DNA from: Kitasatospora humi
GTDB taxonomy: Bacteria > Actinomycetota > Actinomycetes > Streptomycetales > Streptomycetaceae
Length of the DNA stretch: 38,742 bases
NCBI RefSeq assembly: GCF_020907985.1
Contig: NZ_JAJJPA010000063.1
Coordinates: forward strand, 1 to 38,742
Direction of reading: 5' to 3'
The notes below the pieces were generated by a model. The model saw only the letters and a list, made by a program, of their open reading frames with translations, had not been told where the DNA came from and made no database searches. Shown piece by piece: positions 15,543 through 23,850 of the stretch. Position numbers and translations under genes: made by a program. The stretch's first letter is position 1. Every line of letters starts with the position of its first letter.

Positions 15543-15911
15543 ATGCAGATCGAGCTCCGGGTGGACGGGGAGCAGCACGATGACGAGTTGCGCTCACTCC
15601 ACGCCTGGCTGAAGCAGGATCGGGACGGGCGGGGCTCGAGCGAGCTCTCGCTGGTCGAGCGGTCGGCTGGTCCTGGTGCAATGGGCGGGATGCTGGACGT
15701 GGTCCAGCTGGTGACCGGAAACGTGTGGAGTGCGGCATCGTTCACCATCTCCTTGGTGACGTGGCGCCAGACCCGGCCACGATCACCACAGGTGACGGTC
15801 CGGCGCGGCGATGCCGAGGTAGTACTCACGAACGCCTCCGAGGCCGAGGTACAGCGCATCGTGGAACTGCTGTCGCGGGAGCTGCCAGCTGGCATCAGCG
15901 AGCAGGAATGA
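15543..15911 (+). CDS. Effector-associated constant component 1 (EACC1)-like protein
   Basis: 122-aa protein beginning MQIELRVDG, followed by an acidic segment, LRSLHAWLKQD, a central hydrophobic patch and a second domain-like part (TVRRGDAEVVLTNA). The layout matches the EACC1 family described with actinobacterial caspase and other effectors in NTP-dependent conflict systems. ATG 15543 was chosen for its GGAGG 5 bases upstream; ATG 15531 in frame is possible. It overlaps the caspase gene by ATGA, so the two are made together. Confidence 0.75.
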   Translation: MQIELRVDGEQHDDELRSLHAWLKQDRDGRGSSELSLVERSAGPGAMGGMLDVVQLVTGNVWSAASFTISLVTWRQTRPRSPQVTVRRGDAEVVLTNASEAEVQRIVELLSRELPAGISEQE

Positions 15912-17041
15912 GGGGCCTGCCGGATCCAGCGACCTCGCGTGCGGTGCTGATCGGGGTTTCGCAGTATGTGCACCTCGCCGAGCTGCCTGCGGTCGCGAAC
16001 AACCTGCCCGCACTGGCCGACATTTTCCGAGGGGCAAACGGGTGGTCCCTCGAACCGCAGCACTGCTCTGTGGTGGCCGAGCCGGCTGACCTGAACGCGA
16101 TGCTGACGCCCGTAGCCCAGGCAGCGCGCGAGGCCGAGGACACATTGCTGATCTACTTCGCTGGCCACGGACTATTGGATGATCGCGGCGACTTGTTCCT
16201 CGGCCTCACGGGTTCGTACGCCGGACAAGCACACACTGGTGTGCCGTACTCGATGCTGCGCAGTGCGATCACCACGGGCCAGGCCCAGCGCCATGTGATC
16301 ATCCTGGATTGCTGCTTCAGCGGCCGAGCGCTCGGCGTAATGAGTGGATCGATGGCCGACCATGCGCAGATCGATGGCAGCTACCTGCTGGCGGCAGCAC
16401 CCGAGACCAAGCCGGCGTTGGCACCTCCGGGAGAACGCTTCACTGCATTCACTGGGGAACTACTCCAGACCCTGGAGAACGGCGTCGACGGAGCCGGGCC
16501 CTGGCTGGACCTGGAGTCGGTCTACCGGCAGCTGCTTCGGGCGTTGACTGCCAAGGGTCGCCCAGTGCCACAGAAGCGCGGCCGCAACACGGCGGGAGAC
16601 CTGCTGCTGGGGCGCAACCGGGCGTACCAGGATGGTGCGGCCATGGGCCATGGAGCTGGCGAGGGCGGATTCCACTGGCCGGATCCTGTTGACGTCGAGT
16701 CGGCCGAGGAGTTCATCGGGGCACTCGGTCGGGTCCGGGCAGCCAGTGGTCGTACCGTGCAGACGGTCAGCCGGCTCGCACCCACCCCGGTCGCCGCCGG
16801 CACCATCAGTACTCTGCTCAACCGCACTACCGTTCCCCGGACCTGGCGAAGCATCCAGGCATTCCTGGGCGGCTGCGGCATGCCGGCGGATCAGATTCCG
16901 AGATGGCACGAGACCTGGCTGCGGCTGCGAGAACTGCCAGCGCAGCCAGCCGAGGGGGAACCAAGCGAGGCACCGCCGCAGCAGAAGGCCGTCCAGGCCC
17001 GGCGCCGTCTTCGGTGGATGAGCATGAACCGCAAGCCTTGA
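15908..17041 (+). CDS. Caspase-like protease with C-terminal HTH domain
   Basis: 377-aa protein. Residues 10-240 form a caspase-like (peptidase C14) domain with His87 in YFAGHG and Cys136 in LDCCFSG. Residues 266-341 resemble the small helical DNA-binding-like domain found at the N-terminus of actinobacterial STAND proteins (EEFIGALGRVRAASG, then TISTLLNR, VPRTWRS and AFLGGCG). Here it is C-terminal. A basic tail ends the protein. With EACC1 it forms a compact protease module, plausibly a cell-suicide or anti-phage effector; the trigger is unknown. The start overlaps the EACC1 stop. Confidence 0.85.
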   Translation: MRGLPDPATSRAVLIGVSQYVHLAELPAVANNLPALADIFRGANGWSLEPQHCSVVAEPADLNAMLTPVAQAAREAEDTLLIYFAGHGLLDDRGDLFLGLTGSYAGQAHTGVPYSMLRSAITTGQAQRHVIILDCCFSGRALGVMSGSMADHAQIDGSYLLAAAPETKPALAPPGERFTAFTGELLQTLENGVDGAGPWLDLESVYRQLLRALTAKGRPVPQKRGRNTAGDLLLGRNRAYQDGAAMGHGAGEGGFHWPDPVDVESAEEFIGALGRVRAASGRTVQTVSRLAPTPVAAGTISTLLNRTTVPRTWRSIQAFLGGCGMPADQIPRWHETWLRLRELPAQPAEGEPSEAPPQQKAVQARRRLRWMSMNRKP

Positions 17042-17051
17042 GCGCTCTGGC

Positions 17052-17279
17052 TCAGTGGCCGGACGCGCCTGAGGTCGCGGAGGCTGCTCCCGCCGAAGGG
17101 GTCGCTGTGGGATTTACGGCACTGGATCCGTTCTTCGAGCTGAGCAGGAGGACGAGAACGAACGCACCGATGCCGATCGCCCCGGCAAGAGTCAACGGCT
17201 TCGTCACCGGACCGCGCCTGCCGCTGGAACGGCTCACCCAGTGTCCTGCGCGGTAGTACTTGCCCGGACGACCAGCCAT
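17052..17279 (-). CDS. Small membrane protein of the transfer region
   Basis: 75-aa protein: basic N-terminus (MAGRPGKYYRAGHW), one membrane span (about residues 31-48) and a Ser/Ala/Thr-rich tail that would lie outside. No family was recognised. ATG 17279 was preferred over a longer frame reaching 17387 because the upstream part has noncoding character. It is the last leftward gene of the mobilization block and converges with the caspase gene 10 bases away. The 200 bases upstream (17280-17479) hold no gene. Confidence 0.6.
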   Translation of the reverse strand: MAGRPGKYYRAGHWVSRSSGRRGPVTKPLTLAGAIGIGAFVLVLLLSSKNGSSAVNPTATPSAGAASATSGASGH

Positions 17280-17479
17280 CTTCAGCCCCCATGCTCCCAA
17301 CAGGCCTCCCGCCTGTCGCCATCGAGTGTGCCAACCCGTTCGACGGGGTGCATGAGCTTGGACTGGAGATGGCCGATAAGCGACCATCGCTCACCTGCGT
17401 GCGTGCTGGCGCTCCGTGATCGGTCAGCCCCGCGCCCCAGGCTGGCTCCGCCACCGCCACCCCGGATGGGCATTGCCAG

Positions 17480-19228
17480 TCAGCGTCGGCGGATCAGTTC
17501 GTTTGCGGCCGTGGCGACGGGCACGGTCGAGGTGGTGGCCGTGGGCGTCGCAGCAGCACTACCGGTGCTGCGGGCGCGTGCGGCCTGGGTGCGCTGGTCG
17601 ATGCAGTCACTGGTGGCGTTGCGCAGGCGCCAGAGGAGGACTTCGGCGGGTCGGTCGGCGGTGGTGAGCTCCCGTTGCTGGGCGGCTTCGGTGAGGGCTC
17701 GGCGGGGTGGCTGGCCGGAGGATTCGGCCTGGGCGAGCGCGGTGGCGAGGGCGGGCCAGGACGGGTCGGCGAGGATGCGCTGGGCGTGGTCGGGGACGGC
17801 GGCCTGGACCTGGGCGGCGAGGCGGTCGGTGGTCTTGGAGGTAGGGGTGCGGCGGGTGAGGTCGGCGATGACCGGCTCGGCCGTCTGCCGGTAGGCGGTT
17901 CGCAGATGGACGAGGGACTGCTTGGCGGCGTGGGCTTGCTGCTGGTGGCCTCGGGTCTGGTGCCAGCGGGCAATGGCGATCACGACGAAGACGGCGGTGG
18001 ACAGCAGGGCGGCGGCGGTGGCGCCGTCCTCGCCGGAGCCGGCGGTGTGCAGGAGTTGCTTGGCGGCGGTGCGGAGGGCTGCGGCCTGCTGGTGGTCGGC
18101 ACGGACCTTGGATCGGGTGGCGCGGTTGAACGCGGTTGCGGCGGCTCGTAGTTCGGCGCGGGTGTGGGCGGGTGCGGTGAGGGCGGCGGTGTGGAGGAGT
18201 TCGCCGAAAGCGGCGGCCTGGGCCTGGACGACGGTGTCGAACGCGTCGACGCCGGGCACGTCGGGGTGGTGTTGGTCCTGGTAGGCGAAGCGGGCGGTCT
18301 CCCGCAGGGTGGTCTCGGCCTGTCGCCAGCGATCTGGTTCGACCATGCCCCGTGCGGGCGTGGTGGGCTGCTGGGCGGCGAGGCGTTCGCGCAGGCGGTT
18401 GATGGACAGGTCGGGGGAGAGCTTGGAGCCGCCGAAGTAGACGGGTTCGCCTTGGGCGTTGACGTCGCCGGGTCGGGCGAGGCTGTAGCCGATGACGTCG
18501 CCGCTCTCGGGTCCGATGCGGTAGCGGACCTGGATGCCGAGGGCGGTGAGGGTGGAGAAGTACTCCTGTTCGTCGCGGACGGCGGCGGCGACGGCTTGGG
18601 CCTGTTCCTGCAGCCACTGCTTGGCGGTCTGCTGGTGGCCGGTGCGCTGGGCCTTGGCCTGCTCAGCGCTGGTGGGCATCGGGGCGGCGGTGTGGTCGCC
18701 GGAGTTGAGCTGGCGCAGGCCGAGTTCTTTCTCGATCTTGCGGCACTCGGCCTGGGCACGTTGGCCGTCGCGCTTGTTGCGGGGCCGGCGGCCGTCCTCG
18801 CGGACGCTGGTGGCCATGATGTGGATGTGGTCGTCGGCGTGGCGTACGGCGATCCACCGGCAGCTCTTGTCGTCGCCATCGGGGGCGATGCCAGTGGCGT
18901 GGACGATCCGGCGGGCGACCTCGGCCCACTCGGCGTCGGTGAGGTAGCGGTCGCCCGGGGCGGTGCGGACGGGACAGTGCCACACGTGCTGTGGGACCGT
19001 CGCGCCCAGGCGCCTCTCGCGGGCGCGGACGGGCTGGTCGAGGTAGTCGGCCAGTTGGTCAAGGAGGTCATGGTGCTGGTCGAGGGGGGCTCGGCCGGGG
19101 TCGGGCAGGCCGGGCATGGCGAACGCGGCGACGATGTGCGGGTCGGTGTGCTCGTCGCGCCGGCCGGGGCCGAAGAGGTAGGAGAGCAGGCCGCGGGTGC
19201 GTGAGCCGGTGGAGACGTCAGGCACCAC
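17480..19228 (-). CDS. Relaxase / mobilization nuclease
   Basis: 582-aa protein expected to nick DNA at oriT and lead the strand into a recipient. The N-terminal 200 residues form the relaxase domain: GLLSYLFGPGRRDEHTD near the start, with Tyr17 as a candidate nucleophile, and the metal-binding histidines His130, His134 and His136 in RHADDHIHIMATS. The remainder is long Ala/Gln-rich helix with a hydrophobic segment (AAALLSTAVFVVIAIARW). The start GTG 19228 (or 19225) lies inside the end of mobC with GGAGG upstream, so translation is coupled. Confidence 0.9.
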   Translation of the reverse strand: MVPDVSTGSRTRGLLSYLFGPGRRDEHTDPHIVAAFAMPGLPDPGRAPLDQHHDLLDQLADYLDQPVRARERRLGATVPQHVWHCPVRTAPGDRYLTDAEWAEVARRIVHATGIAPDGDDKSCRWIAVRHADDHIHIMATSVREDGRRPRNKRDGQRAQAECRKIEKELGLRQLNSGDHTAAPMPTSAEQAKAQRTGHQQTAKQWLQEQAQAVAAAVRDEQEYFSTLTALGIQVRYRIGPESGDVIGYSLARPGDVNAQGEPVYFGGSKLSPDLSINRLRERLAAQQPTTPARGMVEPDRWRQAETTLRETARFAYQDQHHPDVPGVDAFDTVVQAQAAAFGELLHTAALTAPAHTRAELRAAATAFNRATRSKVRADHQQAAALRTAAKQLLHTAGSGEDGATAAALLSTAVFVVIAIARWHQTRGHQQQAHAAKQSLVHLRTAYRQTAEPVIADLTRRTPTSKTTDRLAAQVQAAVPDHAQRILADPSWPALATALAQAESSGQPPRRALTEAAQQRELTTADRPAEVLLWRLRNATSDCIDQRTQAARARSTGSAAATPTATTSTVPVATAANELIRRR

Positions 19229-20108
19229 GGCGGCCTCCCGGCAGGACGCGCTGGTAAGCGTGACGGGCCTGGGTCGCGCAGGCGTGCAGCTCGGTCAGGA
19301 CTTCCATGGCGCGTTCGGGGATCGGGCCGCTGTAGATCTCGACCATGAGCTGGTTGAGGTTGTTGCCGGCCCGGTCGATTGCCCGCTGGTGGGTGCCGAT
19401 CGCTTCGGTGAGGAGGGCGATGGCCTCGTAGTCGGGCATGGGGACGAACGCATTGAGGCGGCCGGTCCGCATGTACGCCTGGGCGACGCTCATGGCGGAA
19501 TCCGCGAGGAACGCGGATCGAGAGCGCTTGAGCTTCGTGGCGACGAAGTCGAGCAGTTCCTTCTCGGCCGGCTCGACCGAGCAGGTGATCTGGTCGTCGC
19601 GCTTGGTTCCGGAACGCGGCCGGTACATGCGTTCGGCAAGCGGAGCGGTGTTGTCGTCCACCGGAAGCGCGGGGCGGTCGAGCATCGGAACGCGCTCGTG
19701 GATGAACTCGGCAGGGGTCACGGTCGGCGCTTCACGCACGACGCGGTCGTCGGCATCGGCACGCTCGGCGTCGATGTCGTTGTGCAGCTCGGTGTCGTAC
19801 GGGGGAAGTTCGTCCTGGTCGTGGCCGCCCTCGGTCATGACCTCCTGGTCCGGCGCGCCCTCGCGCCGGTCCTGCCCCGCCACCCCTGGGGCGGGGTCAA
19901 GCGCAAAGTCCGCGGCGCCAACGGCGTTGTGGACTTTGCCCCAGCTTGCTCCGTCGTCGTCGTGACCGTGGCCGGTCCAGGGCAGGGCCTGCTTGACGCG
20001 GGCGAATATGCCACCACGTCCGGGCTTGTCGCTACCGGTTCCGCGGGGCGGTGCTTCCTGCTCGGGCGTGGCGGTAGCAGGGGCGTGGTGGTGCTGCTGG
20101 TCGGGCAC
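19218..20108 (-). CDS. MobC-like relaxosome accessory protein
   Basis: 296-aa protein. Residues 1-165 are low-complexity, charged and poorly conserved in appearance. Residues about 170-210 look like a ribbon-helix-helix DNA-binding unit (RDDQITCSVEPAEKELL), and residues about 235-255 carry the MobC signature GNNLNQL. It should bind oriT and assist the relaxase. GTG 20108 opens the gene; the upstream 20109-20276 is the natural place for oriT. It overlaps the relaxase gene by 11 bases. Confidence 0.85.
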   Translation of the reverse strand: MPDQQHHHAPATATPEQEAPPRGTGSDKPGRGGIFARVKQALPWTGHGHDDDGASWGKVHNAVGAADFALDPAPGVAGQDRREGAPDQEVMTEGGHDQDELPPYDTELHNDIDAERADADDRVVREAPTVTPAEFIHERVPMLDRPALPVDDNTAPLAERMYRPRSGTKRDDQITCSVEPAEKELLDFVATKLKRSRSAFLADSAMSVAQAYMRTGRLNAFVPMPDYEAIALLTEAIGTHQRAIDRAGNNLNQLMVEIYSGPIPERAMEVLTELHACATQARHAYQRVLPGGRRGA

Positions 20109-20276
20109 GGGGATCTTCCGGTTCTTCTGTGAGGGCAGGCGGTTGTCGGCTGGTGGGTGTTCGCCGGATGCGGTGTGATGGTCCGGCGGAAGAGGGGTTT
20201 GGCGGTGCCGGAGTTCCGGGGTCTCCGGATGGACGCTGGGGGAGTTCCGGTGAGCGTCGGTCAGCGCCGATGAGGG
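20109..20276. other. Candidate oriT region
   Basis: 168 noncoding bases directly upstream of mobC-relaxase, the usual oriT position. It holds a 10-base direct repeat GGAGTTCCGG at 20210 and 20241 and several CCGG-centred short inverted repeats. No known nick motif was recognised. Confidence 0.3.
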
Positions 20277-20321
20277 GCCGCTCGCCCGGTCCGGAAGCGG
20301 TCCGGTGCTCGGGCGAGCGGC
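20277..20321. terminator. Hairpin downstream of DUF2637 gene
   Basis: 11-bp inverted repeat GCCGCTCGCCC with its complement, 23-base loop, just after the DUF2637 stop. It probably separates that transcript from mobC. Confidence 0.65.
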
Positions 20322-20328
20322 GGGGGCG

Positions 20329-21126
20329 TCAGGCCGCCGAGGCGCTGGCTTGCGCGTCGGCCTGCCGGGTGGCCTGTTCGTCCTTGAAGCGCTGGGTCAG
20401 CTTGCTGAGGCGGTCGCTGGCGATGGGTATGCCGGCCTCGCGCAGGGCGGTCCTGATCACGGCCTGGGTGGGGCCGTGCTGTTCCACGGCTGGGCGAGCG
20501 ATCTCGGCCAGCTCGTCCATCGAGGCGGCGGGCTTGCGGCCGGTGCGCCTGTTGCCCGGCACCGGTTCCCGGCTGTCGGGCCGGACGTCGTCGTCGGGCT
20601 CGGGCACCGGTTCGTCGGCGGGCAGGTCATCCTGCTCCGCGTCCGTCACCGGTGCGGACTCGGTTGCCAGTGCAGGCTCGGGGTTTTCGCGGAGCGGGAG
20701 TTCTCCCTCGGCGCTCTTCGAGTCGGTGGCGGTCGTGGTGGTGCGGGTGTGGGCGAGGAGGGTGCCGCCGAAGAAGGCGAGGGCGGGCCATCCGGCGACC
20801 AGGATCCGCAGCCAGGCGGGGACGTGGGCGAGGTCGAGGAGTCCGGCAGTGGCGACGTTGGCGCCGAGGGAGGCGGTCAGGGCGATGGCGAACCAGGTCC
20901 AGGCGGTGCCGGCGGGGCGGCCGGTGGTGCGCAGGGTTCGCATGCGGTGCCAGGCGGCGACGAGCAGCAGGTCGACCGAGACGGGGTAGGCCCAGGCTTT
21001 CCAGCCGTGTTGTCCGGCGGCGTCGGCGATGTCGTGGAGGTGGGCGAAGGACAGGGCGCCTGCGATGGCGGCCTGTACGAGGACGGCGTCCGGGCGGGGC
21101 ATACGCGGTGGGGTGGTGGCGGTCAT
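20329..21126 (-). CDS. DUF2637-type membrane protein
   Basis: 265-aa protein of a family common on actinomycete plasmids and integrative elements, often near transfer (Spd) and replication genes; its function is not established. The N-terminal 130 residues contain four hydrophobic segments (around 17-32, 45-57, 77-95 and 105-125). An acidic, Pro-rich linker follows, then a C-terminal helical domain (residues about 200-255) that looks like a winged-helix or HTH unit (PTQAVIRTALREAGI, DRLSKLTQRF). ATG 21126. It may tether element DNA or transfer proteins at the membrane (inference). Confidence 0.85.
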   Translation of the reverse strand: MTATTPPRMPRPDAVLVQAAIAGALSFAHLHDIADAAGQHGWKAWAYPVSVDLLLVAAWHRMRTLRTTGRPAGTAWTWFAIALTASLGANVATAGLLDLAHVPAWLRILVAGWPALAFFGGTLLAHTRTTTTATDSKSAEGELPLRENPEPALATESAPVTDAEQDDLPADEPVPEPDDDVRPDSREPVPGNRRTGRKPAASMDELAEIARPAVEQHGPTQAVIRTALREAGIPIASDRLSKLTQRFKDEQATRQADAQASASAA

Positions 21127-21173
21127 GCGGAAGGTGGTCCTCGCGGGTCGGGCGGTGGTGGTTTGTGGGATTG

Positions 21174-21569
21174 CCGTCTTTGCCGTCTTGCCGTCTTGGT
21201 GCTGCGGGACGGTCTGTGGGCTGGGGCGGGCTCGGCTGCCCGGGTGGTGCCGTGGACACGGCGGATTTCGGGTTCGGGGCGGTGCGGTATCCGTCTTGGG
21301 GCTCGTATCCGTCCCGGAGGCATGGCCTTTGAGCTGCGGTTTTACGGCAGGGACGGCTGGGACGGCACAAGACGGATGTGTTTCCCGTCCCGGCCAGGGC
21401 CCGCCGCTCGCGCCCCGGACGAGGGCGGCGGCGGGCCACTGGTGGGAGTGGACGGCTGCCGTCTTGGCGTGGGCCTGATCCGTCTTGGTGCGGATGCCGT
21501 TGCCGTCTTGGGGTGCCGTTCCGTCTTGGCGGCAGGCGCGGTGACCTGCGGTGTTACGGCAGGGACGGC
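21174..21569. other. Iteron-rich candidate replication origin
   Basis: About 400 noncoding bases between the DUF3631 and DUF2637 genes. CCGTCTTG occurs at 21183, 21191, 21291, 21459, 21480, 21503 and 21521, with a variant at 21174 and one inverted copy at 21368. A separate 24-base repeat (one mismatch) begins at 21334 and 21546. Iterons beside a replication-type ATPase suggest a replication origin. Confidence 0.6.
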
Positions 21570-21585
21570 ATTGCGGGGAGGGTGG

Positions 21586-22908
21586 TCAGCCTCTGCTGCC
21601 CGCTGCGGTGGCGGTCACGGGGTGGACGGCGGGGCAGTAGCGGCGCCAGGCGTCGAGGAACTTGTTACGCAGGTAGCCCTTGCGCTGGGTGCCGTCGGGC
21701 ATGCGGACGTTGCCGGAGGAGATGCCGAACTCGCGGAGCATCGCGCCGAGGCCGCGCGGGGTCAGCCCGCCTCGGCTGGTCTCGGCCCAGGGGGCCTCGG
21801 GGTCGCCGTTGAGGGTGAACAGCAGTTGGTCGGTGGCGATGCTGTCCGGCTCCCCGGCGGCGTGGAAGATCCGCCGGATGTCCGCGAGGATCCGCGCGCC
21901 GCCGGGGTTGTCCTCCTCGGTCTGGACCTCGGCGTCGACCATGCGCTTGCACGCCTGGCGGGCACGGCGGGGCCAGGGGCCTCCGGCGAGGTCGGCGATG
22001 ATCACCAGGGGTTCCCAGGTGTCGGCGGCGCGGTCCTCGACCGGCATGGCGGGCTCCAGGCGCAGGGCCTGGTCAGCGAGGGGTGCGGTCCAGCGGGCGA
22101 TCTTGTCGCGGATCGCGTGGAGGTCGGGGCTGTCGCGTTTGGTGCGGTACGGGGCGACGCTCTCGCCCTCGGCGCGGCGGCGCATGCGGATCACGATCGA
22201 GCGGTCCATGATCGTGTCAGGGAGGTCGCCGATGCCGGCGATGGCCGCCATGGCGAAGGTGTGGAACTTGCGCGGGGTGTGGTCGTTGCCGACCACCCGC
22301 AGCACGTAGCGGTCGCGCTGGTGCCCGGCGTTTAGCAGGCCGCGCATCTCCTCGTTCTTCTCGGCCATCTTCGGGCTGCCGAAGATGGTGTCCGCCTCGT
22401 CGACCAGCAGGGTGGGCGGCTCCTCGGTGATCGAGCGGAACACGGCGGCCGGGGTCGAGTTCACCGTCAGCACCGGCTGGTGGACGGTCTCGGTGAGCAC
22501 GTCGAGCAGGCGGGACTTGCCGCAGCGCTTGGCCGGGCCGACCACGGCCAGACGCGGGGCGTGCTGCCACGAGCCCTGCAGGTGGGTCGCGGCGACCCAC
22601 AGCGTGGCGGCGTCCAGGGCCTGGTCGGAGGGAAGGATCACGAACTTCGCGATCTGGGCCCTCAGCTGTGCGAGCAGGTCGGCGCCCTCGGTCGCCTCGG
22701 TGTCGGGCATCAGGTCGGTCCCGTCCGGGACGGTGGGCTCGGTGGGCGCCGCCTCGGCGTCGCGTCCACAGGCTGTGGACGCGAGGGCCTGCTGGGCGGG
22801 CAGGTAGGTGCCGGGCTCGCCGGCCTTGGCCACGGGTGGCCATGCGACAGCGGGCTTGTCCGCTGCGGGGGGTGTGGCGTCAGGCTGGGAGGCAGTAACC
22901 TCGGTCAT
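21586..22908 (-). CDS. DUF3631 P-loop ATPase, replication-type
   Basis: 440-aa protein. Residues about 110-330 form a P-loop ATPase: Walker A in GPAKRCGKSR, Walker B in LLVDEADTIFG, and a later arginine-rich segment (IVIRMRRR). The C-terminal part with IADLAGGPWPRRARQAC and the final winged-helix-like region (GLTPRGLGAMLREFGI) match DUF3631, often the helicase-like part of primase-polymerase replication proteins on actinomycete elements. No primase domain is present. ATG 22908 was chosen for GAGGA 6 bases upstream. The iteron region lies immediately downstream, so it may be the initiator or helicase for autonomous replication. Confidence 0.85.
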   Translation of the reverse strand: MTEVTASQPDATPPAADKPAVAWPPVAKAGEPGTYLPAQQALASTACGRDAEAAPTEPTVPDGTDLMPDTEATEGADLLAQLRAQIAKFVILPSDQALDAATLWVAATHLQGSWQHAPRLAVVGPAKRCGKSRLLDVLTETVHQPVLTVNSTPAAVFRSITEEPPTLLVDEADTIFGSPKMAEKNEEMRGLLNAGHQRDRYVLRVVGNDHTPRKFHTFAMAAIAGIGDLPDTIMDRSIVIRMRRRAEGESVAPYRTKRDSPDLHAIRDKIARWTAPLADQALRLEPAMPVEDRAADTWEPLVIIADLAGGPWPRRARQACKRMVDAEVQTEEDNPGGARILADIRRIFHAAGEPDSIATDQLLFTLNGDPEAPWAETSRGGLTPRGLGAMLREFGISSGNVRMPDGTQRKGYLRNKFLDAWRRYCPAVHPVTATAAGSRG

Positions 22909-22996
22909 GGAGATCCTCACTCGGCGGCTCCGGGGGGCAACCCGGTTCGCCGTAGGTCGACTGTCCTGGGATGGGCGGTGGCGAGGTTTTCGATCA

Positions 22997-23023
22997 GCCC
23001 CCGGTGTTCGTAGCGCCGGGGGC
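22997..23023 (-). other. CTACGAA-loop hairpin, copy 1
   Basis: On the minus strand, a stem of about 10 bp (GCCCCCGGCG and CACCGGGGGC) encloses the loop CTACGAA, in the leader of the DUF3631 gene. The same loop with different but pairing stems recurs at 23980 and 24167. Confidence 0.55.
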
Positions 23024-23108
23024 TTCGCGTTTTCCTGGGGGGCGTTCGGGCTGGCGCCCGGCCCGACTTAACCTCCTCTCGGTTGGTCATTTCATGCTGG
23101 CGAGGTCG

Positions 23109-23137
23109 AAAGTAGCTGGGCGCTGGTTCCTTGTCAA
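23109..23137 (-). promoter_or_regulatory. Leftward promoter of the replication/transfer genes
   Basis: Minus strand: TTGACA at 23137-23132, a 17-base spacer, TACTTT at 23114-23109. It has a perfect -35 box and optimal spacing, and drives toward DUF3631. Its -35 overlaps that of the rightward promoter. Confidence 0.65.
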
Positions 23138-23159
23138 GCTATCAACGAATTGGTATCTC
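23131..23159 (+). promoter_or_regulatory. Rightward promoter of the XRE gene
   Basis: TTGTCA at 23131-23136, a 17-base spacer, TATCTC at 23154-23159, pointing to the XRE gene at 23305. The repeat TTCATGCTG lies just downstream (23174) and again at 23242; a third copy at 23091 lies just past the leftward -10, so both promoters are flanked by the same motif. Confidence 0.5.
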
Positions 23160-23210
23160 AACCTCTCTCGGCATTCATGCTGGCCGGTCTGATTCGTGAA
23201 GGTGTCGTGA

Positions 23211-23244
23211 AGGCCCAGTCAACCGCTTGGCGGTTGGGCTTTTC
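23211..23244 (+). terminator. Terminator-like hairpin in the XRE leader
   Basis: CAACCGC-TTG-GCGGTTG, extended by GCCC/GGGC pairs and followed by CTTTTC. It lies between the rightward promoter and the XRE start, so it may attenuate the leader. Confidence 0.5.
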
Positions 23245-23304
23245 ATGCTGCTACAGTCGCTCCTGCCGTCGCGTCGCGCTGCTCGCAATCGGAAGGAGGT
23301 TGGT

Positions 23305-23826
23305 ATGGTCAACCCCATGGTGCATCGGTACAAGGCCCTGGAGGGCGAGGCCCTCGTGGCCCACAACCTGAAGGTCCTGCGCAAGGCCGCCCGCCTCTCC
23401 CAGGAGGACGTGGCTGAACGCATGACCCGGCTCGGCTTCAAGTTCCACCAGACCCAGGTCGCCAAGATCGAGAACGGAACCCGCCCGGTCCGCTTCGACG
23501 AGGTGATCGGCCTGGCCAAGGCACTCAGCGTCCCGCCGGCGAACTTCATGACCGAAGCCGTGGCCGGCCCGGACGAACCGGACTACGAGCTGCAGGAAGC
23601 AGGCTTCGCCGTCGAGAAGGCCGAGCAGGAGTGGAGAACCGCCCACGACCTCGAACAGGCCGCCAAGGCCCGGTACGACGAGGCCCTGCGCACGTACGAG
23701 GAGATCGCCGAACGGCTCGAAGCCCAAGGCGTCGACCTCGGCCCCTCCGGCGCCGAGCCCACGTGGTACCCGGCCCCCAACTCCCAGTGGGACCCGCTCC
23801 GCAAGGACCCCTCGGCCGACCGGTAA
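23305..23826 (+). CDS. XRE-family repressor-like protein
   Basis: 173-aa protein. Residues about 18-80 form an XRE helix-turn-helix (NLKVLRKAARLSQEDVAERM, then TQVAKIENG). Residues about 95-145 are a charged helix with coiled-coil character, suggesting dimerization. ATG 23305 has an excellent GGAAGGAGG 5 bases upstream. It is transcribed away from the replication/transfer genes, across a shared divergent promoter region with repeated TTCATGCTG, the layout of a repressor that controls both directions, as in phage and element switches. Confidence 0.87.
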   Translation: MVNPMVHRYKALEGEALVAHNLKVLRKAARLSQEDVAERMTRLGFKFHQTQVAKIENGTRPVRFDEVIGLAKALSVPPANFMTEAVAGPDEPDYELQEAGFAVEKAEQEWRTAHDLEQAAKARYDEALRTYEEIAERLEAQGVDLGPSGAEPTWYPAPNSQWDPLRKDPSADR

Positions 23827-23850
23827 GCGAGCCCGCCCAGCTCGCCGCCT

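Noticed and set aside
20305..22335. 676-aa rightward open frame
   Set aside because: Antisense to the DUF2637 and DUF3631 genes; composition is a GC-bias shadow.
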